In this document: positions 1 to 10,628 of the stretch, in pieces
How positions within the stretch are numbered: position 1 is the first letter of the stretch
How the letters are laid out: every line of letters begins with the position of its first letter
Assembly: GCA_016765135.1 (NCBI GenBank)
Contig: JAESQN010000008.1
Location: 1 to 62,541, forward strand
Source of the DNA: Robiginitomaculum sp.
GTDB lineage: Bacteria > Pseudomonadota > Alphaproteobacteria > Caulobacterales > Maricaulaceae
Direction: 5' to 3'
Length of the DNA: 62,541 nt
The notes under the pieces: model-generated
Told to the model about the DNA's origin: nothing
The model's input: only the letters and a program-made list of their open reading frames with translations
Databases searched by the model: none
Made by a program: the position numbers and the translations under genes

Positions 1-60
1 AAAGGTAAAACTCCGGTCGAAAGAAGTAGGCTGAATGAGGACAACCTATTGAGGCTACAC

Positions 61-144
61 AATTAGGCTTCTTAGCCGTAATCCACCCTCGGCACCCACC
101 AAAAGGTGGATTACGCGCAAGAAGCGCTAATCCACCCTACAGGT
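61..144 (-). repeat. Palindromic intergenic repeat R1, copy A
   Basis: An 84-base palindromic element downstream of glmS. Its sub-motifs GGTGGATTA and TAATCCACC alternate in both orientations, so the single strand can fold into a two-hairpin structure. Read on the minus strand it matches the element at 48283-48374 over nearly its whole length, differing mainly in the loops and at the far end, where copy A breaks off early (CCTAATTGTG instead of CCTAATCCACC). It resembles the REP-like intergenic palindromes of many proteobacteria. It carries no ORF of its own. Confidence 0.8.
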
Positions 145-237
145 TTCGGTGGTTTTTCTAGCCAGCATTTTAAGTGGTTCACTCTACTAGAGCGAACATT
201 GATTAGATATAACTACTGTTTTTCAGCAAAAAACCCT

Positions 238-2082
238 TTATTCAACTGTTACGGATTTGGCCAAATTACGTGGTTGATCTACATCCGTGCCCAAATGCAC
301 GGCCGTGTGATAGGCGAGCAACTGGATTGTGATGGCATAGATAATGGGTGCGGTTACATCGCTCACATCAGGGCAGGTGATGATATTTGGTGCCATGTCG
401 CGGGCATATCTGGCGCCTTTGGCATCAGTGATTAAAAGCACGTTAGCACCGCGTGTGGCGACTTCTTGCAGGTTCGAGATGGTTTTCTCGAACAATTCGT
501 CGCTTGGCGCGATGACAATGACCGGCGTACCTTCTTCAATCAGGGCGATGGGGCCATGTTTAAGCTCGCCTGCTGCATAACCTTCGGCGTGAATATAGGA
601 TATTTCCTTGAGTTTAAGTGCTCCCTCCAACGCGAGGGGGAAATGCACGCCGCGCCCTAAGTAAAAAGCGCTTTTGGCAGTGGACAGTTGTTTCGCCAAC
701 TGCTCAATATCACCGTCAAGCTTCAGGGTTTCGTTAATATGACGCGGAATTTGTGTCAGACTGTTGACCAGCATTTTTTCCCGATCAGCATCAATGAAGC
801 CGCGCTGAACACCTGCCGTAATCGCCAGGCACAGAAGGGCCGTTAATTGCGACGTGAAAGCTTTGGTGGACGCCACGCCAATTTCCGGGCCTGCGTTAAT
901 CGGCAAAGCATAATCAGCATCGCGGGCCATGGTAGAGCTAAGGACATTGACCAATACGGCGGTTTTCAGACCTTGTGCGCTACAATAGCGCAATGCAGCC
1001 AAAGTATCAGCCGTTTCTCCAGACTGGGACACGGCCATAGCCAGGGTATTGCCAGTCAGGACCGGGCGTCGATACCTGAACTCGGAGGCTACATCCACAT
1101 CGGTTGGCAAGCCGGCCAGTTGTTCGAACCAGTATTTGGCTACATAAGCTGCATAAGCTGCGGTTCCGCACGCGATCAGGGAGACCCGCTCAACCGTAGC
1201 AAAATCGAGGTCTTTCAGGTTAAGCTCTTGAGCCGTTTTAACCTTGTGGTTAAAGGCATCAATATAATGGGTTAGGGTGTGTGCCGTGGTTTCGGGTTGC
1301 TCATAAATTTCTTTGAGCATGAAATGGCGATAATTGCCTTTTTCCGCCGCCGCCATTGAACCCGTAATATGGGTGATCTCACGGGTGACAGCATTGTCAT
1401 CTGCATCATAGACCTGTACGCCGTCCGCTTTGAGAACGGCCCAATCGCCTTCTTCAAGATAGATAATTTTTTTAGACAACGTCGAGAGAGCAATCGCGTC
1501 GGAGCCGATATAGTTTTCACCATCACCAATACCAATGGCCAGTGGCGGGCCTTTACGGGCCGCAAACATTTGGCCTTCAACGCCGTCAATAACCACGCCA
1601 ATGGCAAAGGCACCACGGAGCTGTTTTAAGGTGCTGGTAAATGCATCTTTACCCGATAACCCAGAGCGCATAGCCTCATCAATCATGTGGGCAACAACTT
1701 CAGTATCGGTTTGGGTGTTGAAGGTGCGCGTGTCTTTAAGCATGTCGCGAAGTTCGGTGAAATTTTCGATAATTCCGTTGTGGACAATGCCAACTCGTCC
1801 CGCAAAATGTGGGTGGGCGTTGACTTCTGTAACGGCGCCGTGTGTAGCCCAGCGCGTGTGGGCTATGCCAAGCACACCATCAACCGGCTCCAGCTTCACG
1901 CGTTCTTCCAGATTAACAATTTTACCTTTGGCGCGCCTGCGCACCAATGCAGACACACCGTTTCCTTCTTCAATCACGGCAATGCCGGCAGAATCATACC
2001 CCCGGTATTCCAAACGTTTCAATCCGTCAATCAACCGGCTTGCAACGGGTTGATTTCCAACAATTCCAATAATTCCACACAT
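238..2082 (-). CDS. glmS: Glutamine--fructose-6-phosphate aminotransferase (isomerizing)
   Basis: Makes glucosamine-6-phosphate from fructose-6-phosphate and glutamine in the cytoplasm, the entry step to UDP-GlcNAc for peptidoglycan and LPS. The 614-residue product starts MCGIIGIVG, so Cys2 becomes the N-terminal nucleophile of the Ntn glutaminase domain (about residues 1-240); HTRWATHG follows near residue 75. Two SIS isomerase domains fill about 290-600, and the tail ends NLAKSVTVE as in E. coli GlmS (609 residues). AAGGGG lies just upstream of the start. It is divergent from glmM, which makes the next pathway intermediate, so the 239-base gap between them probably holds both promoters. I saw no convincing -35/-10 pair there and no GlmS ribozyme. 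Confidence 0.97.
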   Translation of the reverse strand: MCGIIGIVGNQPVASRLIDGLKRLEYRGYDSAGIAVIEEGNGVSALVRRRAKGKIVNLEERVKLEPVDGVLGIAHTRWATHGAVTEVNAHPHFAGRVGIVHNGIIENFTELRDMLKDTRTFNTQTDTEVVAHMIDEAMRSGLSGKDAFTSTLKQLRGAFAIGVVIDGVEGQMFAARKGPPLAIGIGDGENYIGSDAIALSTLSKKIIYLEEGDWAVLKADGVQVYDADDNAVTREITHITGSMAAAEKGNYRHFMLKEIYEQPETTAHTLTHYIDAFNHKVKTAQELNLKDLDFATVERVSLIACGTAAYAAYVAKYWFEQLAGLPTDVDVASEFRYRRPVLTGNTLAMAVSQSGETADTLAALRYCSAQGLKTAVLVNVLSSTMARDADYALPINAGPEIGVASTKAFTSQLTALLCLAITAGVQRGFIDADREKMLVNSLTQIPRHINETLKLDGDIEQLAKQLSTAKSAFYLGRGVHFPLALEGALKLKEISYIHAEGYAAGELKHGPIALIEEGTPVIVIAPSDELFEKTISNLQEVATRGANVLLITDAKGARYARDMAPNIITCPDVSDVTAPIIYAITIQLLAYHTAVHLGTDVDQPRNLAKSVTVE

Positions 2083-2321
2083 AAGATGCCCCTTCTAGCG
2101 CTACTTGCCTGTTTCTGACCTTAAGTTCACCTTAAAAATCCGAGATGTTTTGTTGCTTCTAGAGATAAATTAACTTGTTGCATATCAATATTTTGACTTT
2201 CTATATAAAGATATGTAAGAGGTCGCGAAAGACATTATAATGTTGCGCTAAACTCTCGCCCCAAGGCGGCGCATACTGATATTGATGTGTTAATGTGGTA
2301 AATACCTTCAAGGGGGTTCAA

Positions 2322-3671
2322 ATGGGTAAAAAGTTTTTCGGAACAGATGGCATTCGCGGGTTGGCGAATCACGACAAGATGGCACCGCATAATGTGCTTA
2401 AATTAGGCATGGCAGCGGGACGTTATTTTTTACGTGAAAACGGGCGACGGCATTCTGTCGTTATTGGCAAGGATACGCGGCTTTCTGGCTATATGATTGA
2501 ACCGGCTTTAGTGGCAGGGTTTACCTCGGTCGGGATGGATGTGCGGCTGTTTGGCCCGTTACCAACGCCAGCAGTCGCCGCTATGACCAGCTCCTTACGA
2601 GCAGACTTAGGTGTAATGATCACTGCGTCCCACAATAAATTTTATGATAACGGTCTGAAATTGTTTGGGCCAGACGGGCGAAAGCTTAGCGACGAAGCCG
2701 AAGCCGAGATCGAAAAAATGATGCATGAGGACTTTAGCGAGGCTTTGCCCCGTGGTGAAGCCCTTGGTCGGGCAAAACGTTATGACGAAGGACAGGCCCG
2801 GTATATAGAAATTGTCAAATCCACATTCCCGCGCCGGATCACACTGGCAGGTCTGAAAATAGTTGTCGATTGCGCTAATGGTGCCGCATATAAAGTCGCG
2901 CCGCAAACCTTGTGGGAGCTTGGGGCTAATGAAATTATTGCCATTGGGGTTGATCCGGACGGTATAAATATCAATGCAGATTGTGGTTCGACCTGTACGC
3001 AGGCTCTGTCCCAAGCCGTACTGGATAACAAGGCGGATGTGGGGATTGCACTGGACGGTGATGCTGACAGACTGATCATGTGTGACGAAAAAGGTAAAAT
3101 CATTGACGGTGATCAGCTCCTTGCTTTGATGGCACATAGCTGGAAACAAACGATGCGGTTGTCAAAACCGGGCATTGTAGCGACGGTTATGTCCAATCTG
3201 GGCCTGGAGAGATGTCTGCAAAATGAAGATTTGACGTTGATACGAACGCCTGTCGGGGATCGCCATGTGGCCGCCCGGATGCATAGTGACGGGTATAATG
3301 TAGGCGGCGAGCAATCAGGGCATTTGCTCATGACTGATTTTGCGACAACAGGTGATGGCCTAATCGCTGCTTTGCAGGTTTTGGCGGAGATTATTCGTAA
3401 AGACAAACCCGCTAGTGAGGTTCTGGACTTGTTTGAACCCGTACCGCAACTCCTGAAGAATGTTCGCCATAACGGACAAAATCCGCTGGAGTTTTCTAAA
3501 GTCCAGTCCGCCATTAAAGATGCTCAAAGCCAAATGGGCGCGAGCGGGCGAATACTGGTACGAGCCTCAGGCACAGAACCCCTGATCCGCGTCATGGCAG
3601 AAGGCGACGATCCAATACTTGTGCAAAAAGTAACCGACGATCTAGCCCATTTTATCGAAAACAGCCTTTAG
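2322..3671 (+). CDS. glmM: Phosphoglucosamine mutase
   Basis: Converts glucosamine-6-phosphate to glucosamine-1-phosphate, directly after GlmS. From the ATG at 2322 the product is 449 residues (E. coli GlmM has 445). I chose this ATG over an in-frame GTG at 2295 because AGGGGG sits six bases upstream and the protein then begins [13 protein letters not shown], the usual family N-terminus. The phosphoserine loop reads ITASHN with Ser103 as the phosphorylated residue. The Mg-binding loop is DGDADR, and the sugar-binding loop GGEQSGH is present. The C-terminal phosphate-binding loop ([12 protein letters not shown]) is intact. A 5-formyl-THF cyclo-ligase follows after 53 bases, so the two may be co-transcribed. 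Confidence 0.97.
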   Translation: MGKKFFGTDGIRGLANHDKMAPHNVLKLGMAAGRYFLRENGRRHSVVIGKDTRLSGYMIEPALVAGFTSVGMDVRLFGPLPTPAVAAMTSSLRADLGVMITASHNKFYDNGLKLFGPDGRKLSDEAEAEIEKMMHEDFSEALPRGEALGRAKRYDEGQARYIEIVKSTFPRRITLAGLKIVVDCANGAAYKVAPQTLWELGANEIIAIGVDPDGININADCGSTCTQALSQAVLDNKADVGIALDGDADRLIMCDEKGKIIDGDQLLALMAHSWKQTMRLSKPGIVATVMSNLGLERCLQNEDLTLIRTPVGDRHVAARMHSDGYNVGGEQSGHLLMTDFATTGDGLIAALQVLAEIIRKDKPASEVLDLFEPVPQLLKNVRHNGQNPLEFSKVQSAIKDAQSQMGASGRILVRASGTEPLIRVMAEGDDPILVQKVTDDLAHFIENSL

Positions 3672-3724
3672 GGCCTGCAAGCATTTGGACATTTAGGATA
3701 GGGTACAGGCCCTAATACACGTAT

Positions 3725-4294
3725 ATGAAATTTACCACCCTAAACAAAACCAAGGCTCGTAATGCCGCCAAAGCGATCCGCCACGGGTTGACGCTGGCTC
3801 GTCCTGGGGCGGGCTCCGAGCTGTTGCGGCACTGGCCTCTACTGGGCATAAAATCAGGCACCATCGCGGGCTATATACCCATCCACACGGAGATTGATGT
3901 TTGGCCGCTTATGGGCGCATTGGTTGAGGCAGGTCACACACTGGCCCTGCCGCGCATCCGACGACCAGGCCATCCGTTAACATTTCACACCTTTAATGTC
4001 GGGGACAAACTGGTGCGCGGCCCATTTGGCACCAAAGAGCCAGTACGTTCCGCCCCAGTTATCTCACCTGACGTGATCTTATTACCCTTGCTGGCTTATG
4101 CACGTGACGGGAGCCGACTTGGTTATGGCGGCGGTTATTATGACCGGACGTTAAATGCGCTACGCAGTCATGCAAAAATCTTTGCTTGCGGTGTCGCTTT
4201 CTCTGGGCAAGAAGTACCAACACTACCTACGGACGGTCACGATCAAAGACTGGATGGTGTTTTGACGGAAACCGGATTGCGGCTGTTTAGCTAA
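3725..4294 (+). CDS. 5-formyltetrahydrofolate cyclo-ligase
   Basis: Uses ATP to convert 5-formyl-THF to 5,10-methenyl-THF, returning stored or inhibitory folate to one-carbon metabolism in the cytoplasm. The 189-residue product has the family signature near its C-terminal third (LLPLLAYARDG, then RLGYGGGYYDRTL), which forms the ATP and folate site. An N-terminal basic stretch (KTKARNAAK, RHGL) is also typical. Length fits the YgfA/MTHFS family. No strong ribosome-binding site precedes the ATG. It lies between glmM and a YmdB-type phosphodiesterase on the same strand with short gaps (53 and 23 bases), suggesting one transcript. In gamma-proteobacteria this gene often follows 6S RNA, but there is no room for that here. 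Confidence 0.93.
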   Translation: MKFTTLNKTKARNAAKAIRHGLTLARPGAGSELLRHWPLLGIKSGTIAGYIPIHTEIDVWPLMGALVEAGHTLALPRIRRPGHPLTFHTFNVGDKLVRGPFGTKEPVRSAPVISPDVILLPLLAYARDGSRLGYGGGYYDRTLNALRSHAKIFACGVAFSGQEVPTLPTDGHDQRLDGVLTETGLRLFS

Positions 4295-4317
4295 AGGAAA
4301 ATTATGAGGCTTGGAAT

Positions 4318-5133
4318 ATGAAGTTGGCTTTTTTTGGGGATGTTGTCGGGCGGTCTGGCCGCCGGGCTGTTACAAAACATCTGCCGCGCCTGCGCGAGGA
4401 TTTAAAACTGGACGCGGTTGTAATCAACGGTGAAAATGCGGCTGGTGGTTTCGGTATCACCGAAAGCACTGCCGGCGAGCTTTATGACGCTGGAGCCGAT
4501 GTTATCACCCTTGGTAATCACAGTTTCGATAATGCGGGGGCGCTGAGTTATATCGAGCGCGAACCGCGCTTGCTACGGCCCGTCAATTATCCTGAAGGCA
4601 CCGCGCCCGGCAAAGGGTCGGGCCTGTACGAGATTGGCGGGTTTCGCCTATTGGTGGTGAATGTGCTGGGCCGGGTATTTATGGACGCTCTTGATGACCC
4701 ATTTGCCGCTGTCAACAAAGAGCTGGACGCTTGCCCGCTCGGCGAAATTGCTGACGTTATCATCATAGATATCCACGCCGAAGCCACGTCCGAGAAAAAC
4801 GCTATGGGACATGTGTGCGACGGTCGGGCCTCACTGGTCGTCGGCACCCACCAACATGTGCCAACCGCAGATACCCGTATTTTGGCAGGCGGCACGGCCT
4901 ACCAGAGCGACGCTGGCATGTGCGGTGATTATTCTGGTGTGATCGGCATGGACAAAGCCGAACCTATCCACCGCTTTACCACAAGGTTGCGCGGGGGCCG
5001 GTTTGAAGTCGCAAGCGGCGAAGCTACGGTGTGCGGCGTGTTCGTGGAAACCGATAATAAAACCGGGCTAGCGATACGCGCAGAACCCATCCGCATCGGC
5101 CCAGGGTTAATGCCGCATATGCCGGAAGTTTGA
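4318..5133 (+). CDS. YmdB-family metallophosphoesterase (TIGR00282 type)
   Basis: Calcineurin-like dimetal phosphoesterase; Bacillus YmdB members hydrolyse 2',3'-cyclic nucleotides and cAMP. The 271-residue product shows the metal-binding motifs in order: FFGDVVG (Asp near residue 8), NGENAAGGFG, TLGNHSFDN, DIHAEATSEK and VGTHQHVPTAD. This set and the length match TIGR00282. It follows the folate cyclo-ligase by 23 bases, a neighbourhood common in alphaproteobacteria. The substrate in this organism cannot be read from the sequence. The 261 bases after it hold no supportable gene up to the next start at 5395. Confidence 0.92.
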   Translation: MKLAFFGDVVGRSGRRAVTKHLPRLREDLKLDAVVINGENAAGGFGITESTAGELYDAGADVITLGNHSFDNAGALSYIEREPRLLRPVNYPEGTAPGKGSGLYEIGGFRLLVVNVLGRVFMDALDDPFAAVNKELDACPLGEIADVIIIDIHAEATSEKNAMGHVCDGRASLVVGTHQHVPTADTRILAGGTAYQSDAGMCGDYSGVIGMDKAEPIHRFTTRLRGGRFEVASGEATVCGVFVETDNKTGLAIRAEPIRIGPGLMPHMPEV

Positions 5134-5394
5134 CAGGATATCAGGCGCGGAAATTTCTATCGCCTGCCCCTTGCACGGCAAAGGCGTCTGGCGGATTTTA
5201 AACATGGTTTACCTTATTCGCCTTGTTGTATGGGGGCGAAACTATCTCCCACTGGCAGTACAAACTGCGGGTTATATTTGTAGGGAATTGCAATTTGTTC
5301 AACGGTTGCTACTCAAGGGGTGCACTCGCTGTAATCCAATTTATCTTGCCCATTGGTCTCTGCCCTGTCATATCACTTGTCCTATGGGGGCGTT

Positions 5395-7821
5395 ATGCGG
5401 ATTGCATCATGGAAATTGTGGAGTATTGCGGCGGCTCTGGCCTTGCTCATATCCCTGTGGGTGGCTTATGCTGGCTTAAGTGATGTAGCGCAAAACTATC
5501 TGGCAGTCCCGCTGGCTTTTTTACCCGAGCATCTACAAAGCTGGATAAAAGACACATTGATCCAGCGCTATCCCGGCCCCGCCAGTTTTCCTTTCCTGTT
5601 GCTGGCCATTCGGGGTTTCGTCAACATTGGCGCTGTCCGCTCAAGGCTGGCTCTGTTTTGGCCGGAGCCGCCGGTGTTTCTGGAGCGCCAATTAGAGCGC
5701 GAGAACTCTGACCCGGTCGGTGCCTATTATCCCAATCAGAGCTTTATTGGCCGCACCGATGATATAGAGAAATTACGAGCATTCGGCTCGGGCACAAATC
5801 CGGTGGGCCATAAATGGACAACCCTGTCCGGACGCATGAGCCAGGGCAAAACCCGGTTAGCGCTGGAATGGCTGAAGCAGTTACAATCCGAAGGCTGGGA
5901 CGCGGGCGTTTTGAACCGAAATGCCGACCTGCGCCCGGCAAAATTATCAAAAATGCGGCTTCGTAAACCTGTGGCCATCGTGATTGATGAAGCCCACGAC
6001 CAAGCGGAATTATGGACGATTATCGCTACGCTGTTGCGCCGGGCCATCGCCTGTAAGAGGCCCATTAGGATCCTTTTGGTGGACCAATCAATTCTGTCCG
6101 TCCCGGCGGCCTTTGGCGACAAGGAAGACGCACGCCGCAACCGCAAATTGGTAACAGATAAGGCTGAAAAGGCTCAACCCGGTTTTCGCATTTTATGTCT
6201 GGACGAGGATGCGGCGCAGGAGCTTGGTAAGGCTTGCGGTTTGTCGCCCCAGGAAATCCGGGATGCCGAGGGTCGTCCGGGCTTGCTGTGCCTGGGTAAG
6301 GATGCCCGAGACGAGCTGTTGCGGCGGGCAGCAGATCGGTTGGATAAAACACAAAGTCAAGAAGAGAAACGCCTGCTGGCGCTGGCGGCTCTGGCCGGGC
6401 CGTTTCCGGCCAAATCCTTGCCAAAAGATCTGTCTGAAATCGGACTATTGACACGCGCCCGCCTGTTTGAGGGGGAAGTATTGAACGAGGGGGAAATCCG
6501 CATCAATGTGCGCGACACTATTCCGTCCCTGCGTCCGAAACCCTTTGCCCAGGGCGTGCTTTTGCATTGGGCCGCCGGACAACAGGATGAAGTATTAGAG
6601 GCTCTGGTCGAGCAGGCAGTGGAATTACAGCCCATCCGCACGGGGCGGGCACTGTCGCGCCTTCTACGGCAAGACTGGCCAGAGCCGCTGGGTGATGCCG
6701 CCAAACGTCTGGCAAAATTCCGCCCGGCAGCCAGCCGGGAAAGCGCACTGGCGGAGTTATCCGATCTGTGGAATACCCAACATGAACTCGGCGAAAGCGA
6801 GGATATCGAGGCCATGGAAGACATCCACGGCGAGATCGCCGATCTCGCCCAACAATGGCCAAACGACGATGCTATTGTAGGTGTATACGCTTATGCTCTT
6901 GCCTGCCGGATATTACATCTAAATTTTGGTGCGGGCCAAGCTTTAATATTACAGGCGATGACGAACCTAAAATCCATGTCTGAAGAACGTTTTCCCCATG
7001 ATGCCGCAATTGCACATGCGTATGCTGATGCGCTGTTTAGTGCGGCGCGTGATATAGGAAAGGCAGTGGATGTGCCGGATAAATGGGCGCATGTGCAAAC
7101 ATATTTAAAAACACTCGACGAGCTGTCCACCACAAGGTTTACCAATGATGCCGCAATCGCACTTGAATATGCCAATGCGCTGAACAATACGGTGCATGAT
7201 ATAGGAAGAGCAGTGGATGTGCCGGACAGATGGGCGCGTGTGCAGGAGTATTTAAAAACACTCGACCAGCTGTCCACCACAAGGTTTGCCAACGATTCCG
7301 CAATTGCACTTGCATATGCCAAAGCGCTGTTTAATGCGGCGAACGATTTAGGAGAAGCAGTGGATGTGCCGGATAAATGGGTGCGGGTGCAGGCATATTT
7401 AGAAACACTCGACGAGTTGTCCACCACAAGGTTTACCAATGATGCCGCAATCGCACTTGAATATGCCAATGCGCTGAACAATACGGTGCATGATATAGGA
7501 AGAGCAGTGGATGTGCCGGATAAATGGGCGCGGGTGCAGGCATGTTTGAAAACACTCGACGAGCTGTCCACCGCAAGGTTTGCCGACGATCCCAAAGTAG
7601 CATTTGAATATGCCAAAGCGCTGTTTAATGCAACGATACAAGTCCCGCAATCTAATCCTCTAGGGCTGTTTGATCGGGTGCGGCAGGATTTGGCCGGCTT
7701 GTCCCGCAAATGGGCGTTAAACCTTGAAATTCAGGCGTTTATAAATGAGCAAACCCCTGCCATGTCCGCACTAAGCCAGCAACAGGCCGGATGGCCTTAC
7801 GGCGGTGGGCCGGATGGGTGA
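5395..7821 (+). CDS. Membrane-anchored STAND-like P-loop ATPase with helical repeats
   Basis: Unrecognised 808-residue protein. From the ATG at 5395, preceded by GGGGG, it starts with a hydrophobic segment (about residues 7-27), so it is probably membrane-anchored; a second hydrophobic stretch lies near 64-80. A linker leads to SFIGRTDDIEKL, the FxGR-type entry of STAND/AAA-like NTPases. Walker A is GRMSQGKT (146-153) and Walker B is IVIDEAH with DEAH at 198-201. The region 200-500 is helical. Residues about 508-752 are five 49-residue repeats (AVDVPDKWA, then LDELSTTRF, then ALEYANAL), TPR-like in pattern. The layout of sensor-like repeats behind a STAND-type ATPase is seen in signalling and defence proteins, but nothing here proves such a role. 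It stands alone between a phosphodiesterase gene and groES. The first 42 bases of the longer open frame (from 5353) are unlikely to be coding. Confidence 0.75.
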   Translation: MRIASWKLWSIAAALALLISLWVAYAGLSDVAQNYLAVPLAFLPEHLQSWIKDTLIQRYPGPASFPFLLLAIRGFVNIGAVRSRLALFWPEPPVFLERQLERENSDPVGAYYPNQSFIGRTDDIEKLRAFGSGTNPVGHKWTTLSGRMSQGKTRLALEWLKQLQSEGWDAGVLNRNADLRPAKLSKMRLRKPVAIVIDEAHDQAELWTIIATLLRRAIACKRPIRILLVDQSILSVPAAFGDKEDARRNRKLVTDKAEKAQPGFRILCLDEDAAQELGKACGLSPQEIRDAEGRPGLLCLGKDARDELLRRAADRLDKTQSQEEKRLLALAALAGPFPAKSLPKDLSEIGLLTRARLFEGEVLNEGEIRINVRDTIPSLRPKPFAQGVLLHWAAGQQDEVLEALVEQAVELQPIRTGRALSRLLRQDWPEPLGDAAKRLAKFRPAASRESALAELSDLWNTQHELGESEDIEAMEDIHGEIADLAQQWPNDDAIVGVYAYALACRILHLNFGAGQALILQAMTNLKSMSEERFPHDAAIAHAYADALFSAARDIGKAVDVPDKWAHVQTYLKTLDELSTTRFTNDAAIALEYANALNNTVHDIGRAVDVPDRWARVQEYLKTLDQLSTTRFANDSAIALAYAKALFNAANDLGEAVDVPDKWVRVQAYLETLDELSTTRFTNDAAIALEYANALNNTVHDIGRAVDVPDKWARVQACLKTLDELSTARFADDPKVAFEYAKALFNATIQVPQSNPLGLFDRVRQDLAGLSRKWALNLEIQAFINEQTPAMSALSQQQAGWPYGGGPDG
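6916..7650 (+). repeat. Five tandem 147-base (49-codon) repeats inside the ATPase gene
   Basis: Units begin at 6916, 7063, 7210, 7357 and 7504, each 147 bases and in frame. The first is the most diverged and the last degenerates at its end. The second halves of units 2 and 4 (from about 7138 and 7432) are almost identical at DNA level over some 90 bases, so a 294-base double unit seems to have been duplicated recently. Constant period and kept frame indicate an actively expanding protein repeat and not a CRISPR array. Confidence 0.9.
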
Positions 7822-7853
7822 CGCCGTCCGGGCAACTTTCTCCCCGCCGTCCC

Positions 7854-7882
7854 TTGACTCTCCCCCTCCCCGTCCTTATCTC
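7854..7882 (+). promoter_or_regulatory. groESL promoter (-35 TTGACT, 17-base spacer, -10 TATCTC)
   Basis: TTGACT at 7854-7859 and TATCTC at 7877-7882 are spaced by exactly 17 bases, eight bases before the CIRCE operator, so the transcript should start at the edge of the operator. The run CTTGAC plus CCTTATCT also resembles alphaproteobacterial heat-shock (RpoH) promoters, so both vegetative and heat-shock polymerase may use it. This is inference from spacing and sequence. Confidence 0.65.
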
Positions 7883-7889
7883 CCCTCTG

Positions 7890-7916
7890 TTAGCAGTCGG
7901 GCACCTTGAGTGCTAA
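7890..7916 (+). promoter_or_regulatory. CIRCE operator for HrcA upstream of groESL
   Basis: TTAGCAGTC, nine bases, GAGTGCTAA: the CIRCE inverted repeat (consensus TTAGCACTC-N9-GAGTGCTAA) with one mismatch at 7896 in the left arm. It overlaps the expected transcription start of groES, 46 bases upstream of its ATG, so HrcA bound here would block groESL under non-stress conditions. Confidence 0.93.
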
Positions 7917-7962
7917 ACTCATGGCCCCGGCTGAACATTCAACTTAAACGGAGAGAAAATCG

Positions 7963-8250
7963 ATGAAATTTCGTCCTCTACATGACCGCGTGCTGGTAAA
8001 GCGTGTGGCAGAAGAAACCAAAACCGCTGGCGGGATTATTATTCCTGACACGGCCCAAGAAAAGCCGTCCGAAGGCAAAGTTGTGTCTGTTGGCCCCGGT
8101 GTTCGTGATGAAAACGGCAAATTTGTCAAACTTGATGTCAAAAAAGGCGACCGCGTCTTGTTCGGCAAATGGGGTGGCACCGAAGTGACCATCAATGGCG
8201 ACGAGCTTTTGATCATGAAAGAATCAGATATTATGGGTGTGCTCAACTAG
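7963..8250 (+). CDS. groES: Co-chaperonin GroES
   Basis: The 95-residue lid of the GroEL folding chamber in the cytoplasm. The sequence begins [15 protein letters not shown]. The mobile loop lies at [15 protein letters not shown] (hydrophobic GGIII contacts GroEL) and the protein ends in ESDIMGVLN, all as in the family. AACGGAGAG precedes the ATG. Expression should be controlled by the promoter at 7854-7882 and the CIRCE operator at 7890-7916. groEL follows after 39 bases. Confidence 0.97.
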   Translation: MKFRPLHDRVLVKRVAEETKTAGGIIIPDTAQEKPSEGKVVSVGPGVRDENGKFVKLDVKKGDRVLFGKWGGTEVTINGDELLIMKESDIMGVLN

Positions 8251-8274
8251 AGACCGCCCTTTTTTTATACCTAA

Positions 8275-9942
<1,668 letters not shown>

Positions 9943-10077
9943 ACGAGAGATTTAGTGCTCTCGCACTAAATTAAGGTGCCAAATGGCACCTTCTCAAGTT
10001 TCTTCGAAGATTTTGCAAAAAGCAAAATATGAGAAGCCTCAACTTCAAGCTCAAAGCTTTCAAAAGATAAACATAGG

Positions 10078-10107
10078 CCGCTCCGTGGAAACACGGGGCG
10101 GTTTTTT
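10078..10107 (+). terminator. Rho-independent terminator of groESL
   Basis: A ten-base-pair stem, CCGCTCCGTG against CACGGGGCGG with one T-G pair and a GAAA loop, followed by six T. An additional hairpin without T-tract, AAGGTGCC-AAAT-GGCACCTT, lies at 9973-9992, right after the stop of groEL. Confidence 0.9.
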
Positions 10108-10418
10108 GGTTTTCCCCGCCAACACCCCAACCCTTCACCCGACGCAAGAGCGCCGACCTCTCCGCATTTCGCTTTTAAAGGTAACTTTTGTCCCCACGAC
10201 TTAATGGTTAGCGTCCATCAAAAAAACTTATTTAGGCGAGATTAGGAACCAAAATGTAAAGCCCTCAACGATTATAATGGGGAGGGTACAAATCTATTCC
10301 GCATCCAGCAACAACACTATACGAATATAAATTTTGCTTGCTATTGGCTTGCTAAAGCTAATTGCTGACCCTGCCCAATTTTTCAAAAAACGTAAATTTT
10401 TGAATATATTGACTTAAA
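10108..10418. other. Gene-free stretch between groESL terminator and tRNA
   Basis: About 310 bases, AT-rich towards the right end. Short open frames are present but none has a start signal or a credible sequence. TTCAAAAA against TTTTTGAA at about 10382-10405 forms a weak hairpin that could end the tRNA transcript, which is read leftward. I see no other structure. Confidence 0.5.
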
Positions 10419-10495
10419 TGGTGGTGGGAGAGAGATTTGAACTCTCGACCTCAGGATTATGAGTCCTGCGCTCTAACCAACTGAGCTACCCCACC
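10419..10495 (-). tRNA. tRNA with CAT anticodon, probably elongator tRNA-Met
   Basis: A 77-base cloverleaf including an encoded CCA. The acceptor stem GGTGGGG pairs with the 3' side (one G-T pair). The D arm reads GCTCAGTTGGTTAGAGC. The anticodon stem CAGGA/TCCTG closes the loop CTCATAA with anticodon CAT. The T arm is GAGAG-TTCAAAT-CTCTC. CAT can mean Met or, after lysidine modification by TilS, Ile. The 5' end GGTGGGGTAGCTCAG is close to alphaproteobacterial elongator Met tRNAs, so Met is preferred. The initiator is excluded because the 1-72 pair is G-C. Confidence 0.93.
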
Positions 10496-10628
10496 AATAT
10501 TCGTTTTTGACCTCTGCCCGAACTTTGCCCAACCTTTGTCTGGCCTCTATCTGGGCTGGCGGGTGCTATAGGCCAAATCTTTCGGCCTGCCAAGTACCAA
10601 AATCAGGCTATTATGGCCTTTATTTGGC

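Noticed and set aside
2083-2321. Promoters between glmS and glmM
   Set aside because: TTGACT at 2193 has no -10 box at proper distance, and no other pair was convincing, so none is annotated.
5171-5483. Two overlapping open frames between ymdB-like gene and ATPase gene
   Set aside because: Both run out of frame into the ATPase start, have no start signals and no protein-like pattern apart from chance hydrophobic residues.
6916-7650. Regular direct repeats that might be taken for a CRISPR array
   Set aside because: The period is 147 bases without unique spacers, the repeats stay in frame and encode 49-residue protein units.
9983-10204. 73-codon frame behind groEL
   Set aside because: It spans two hairpins including the groESL terminator; not a credible gene.
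10419-10495. tRNA as an integration site with attL/attR
   Set aside because: I found no second copy of the tRNA 3' end in the window and no integrase.
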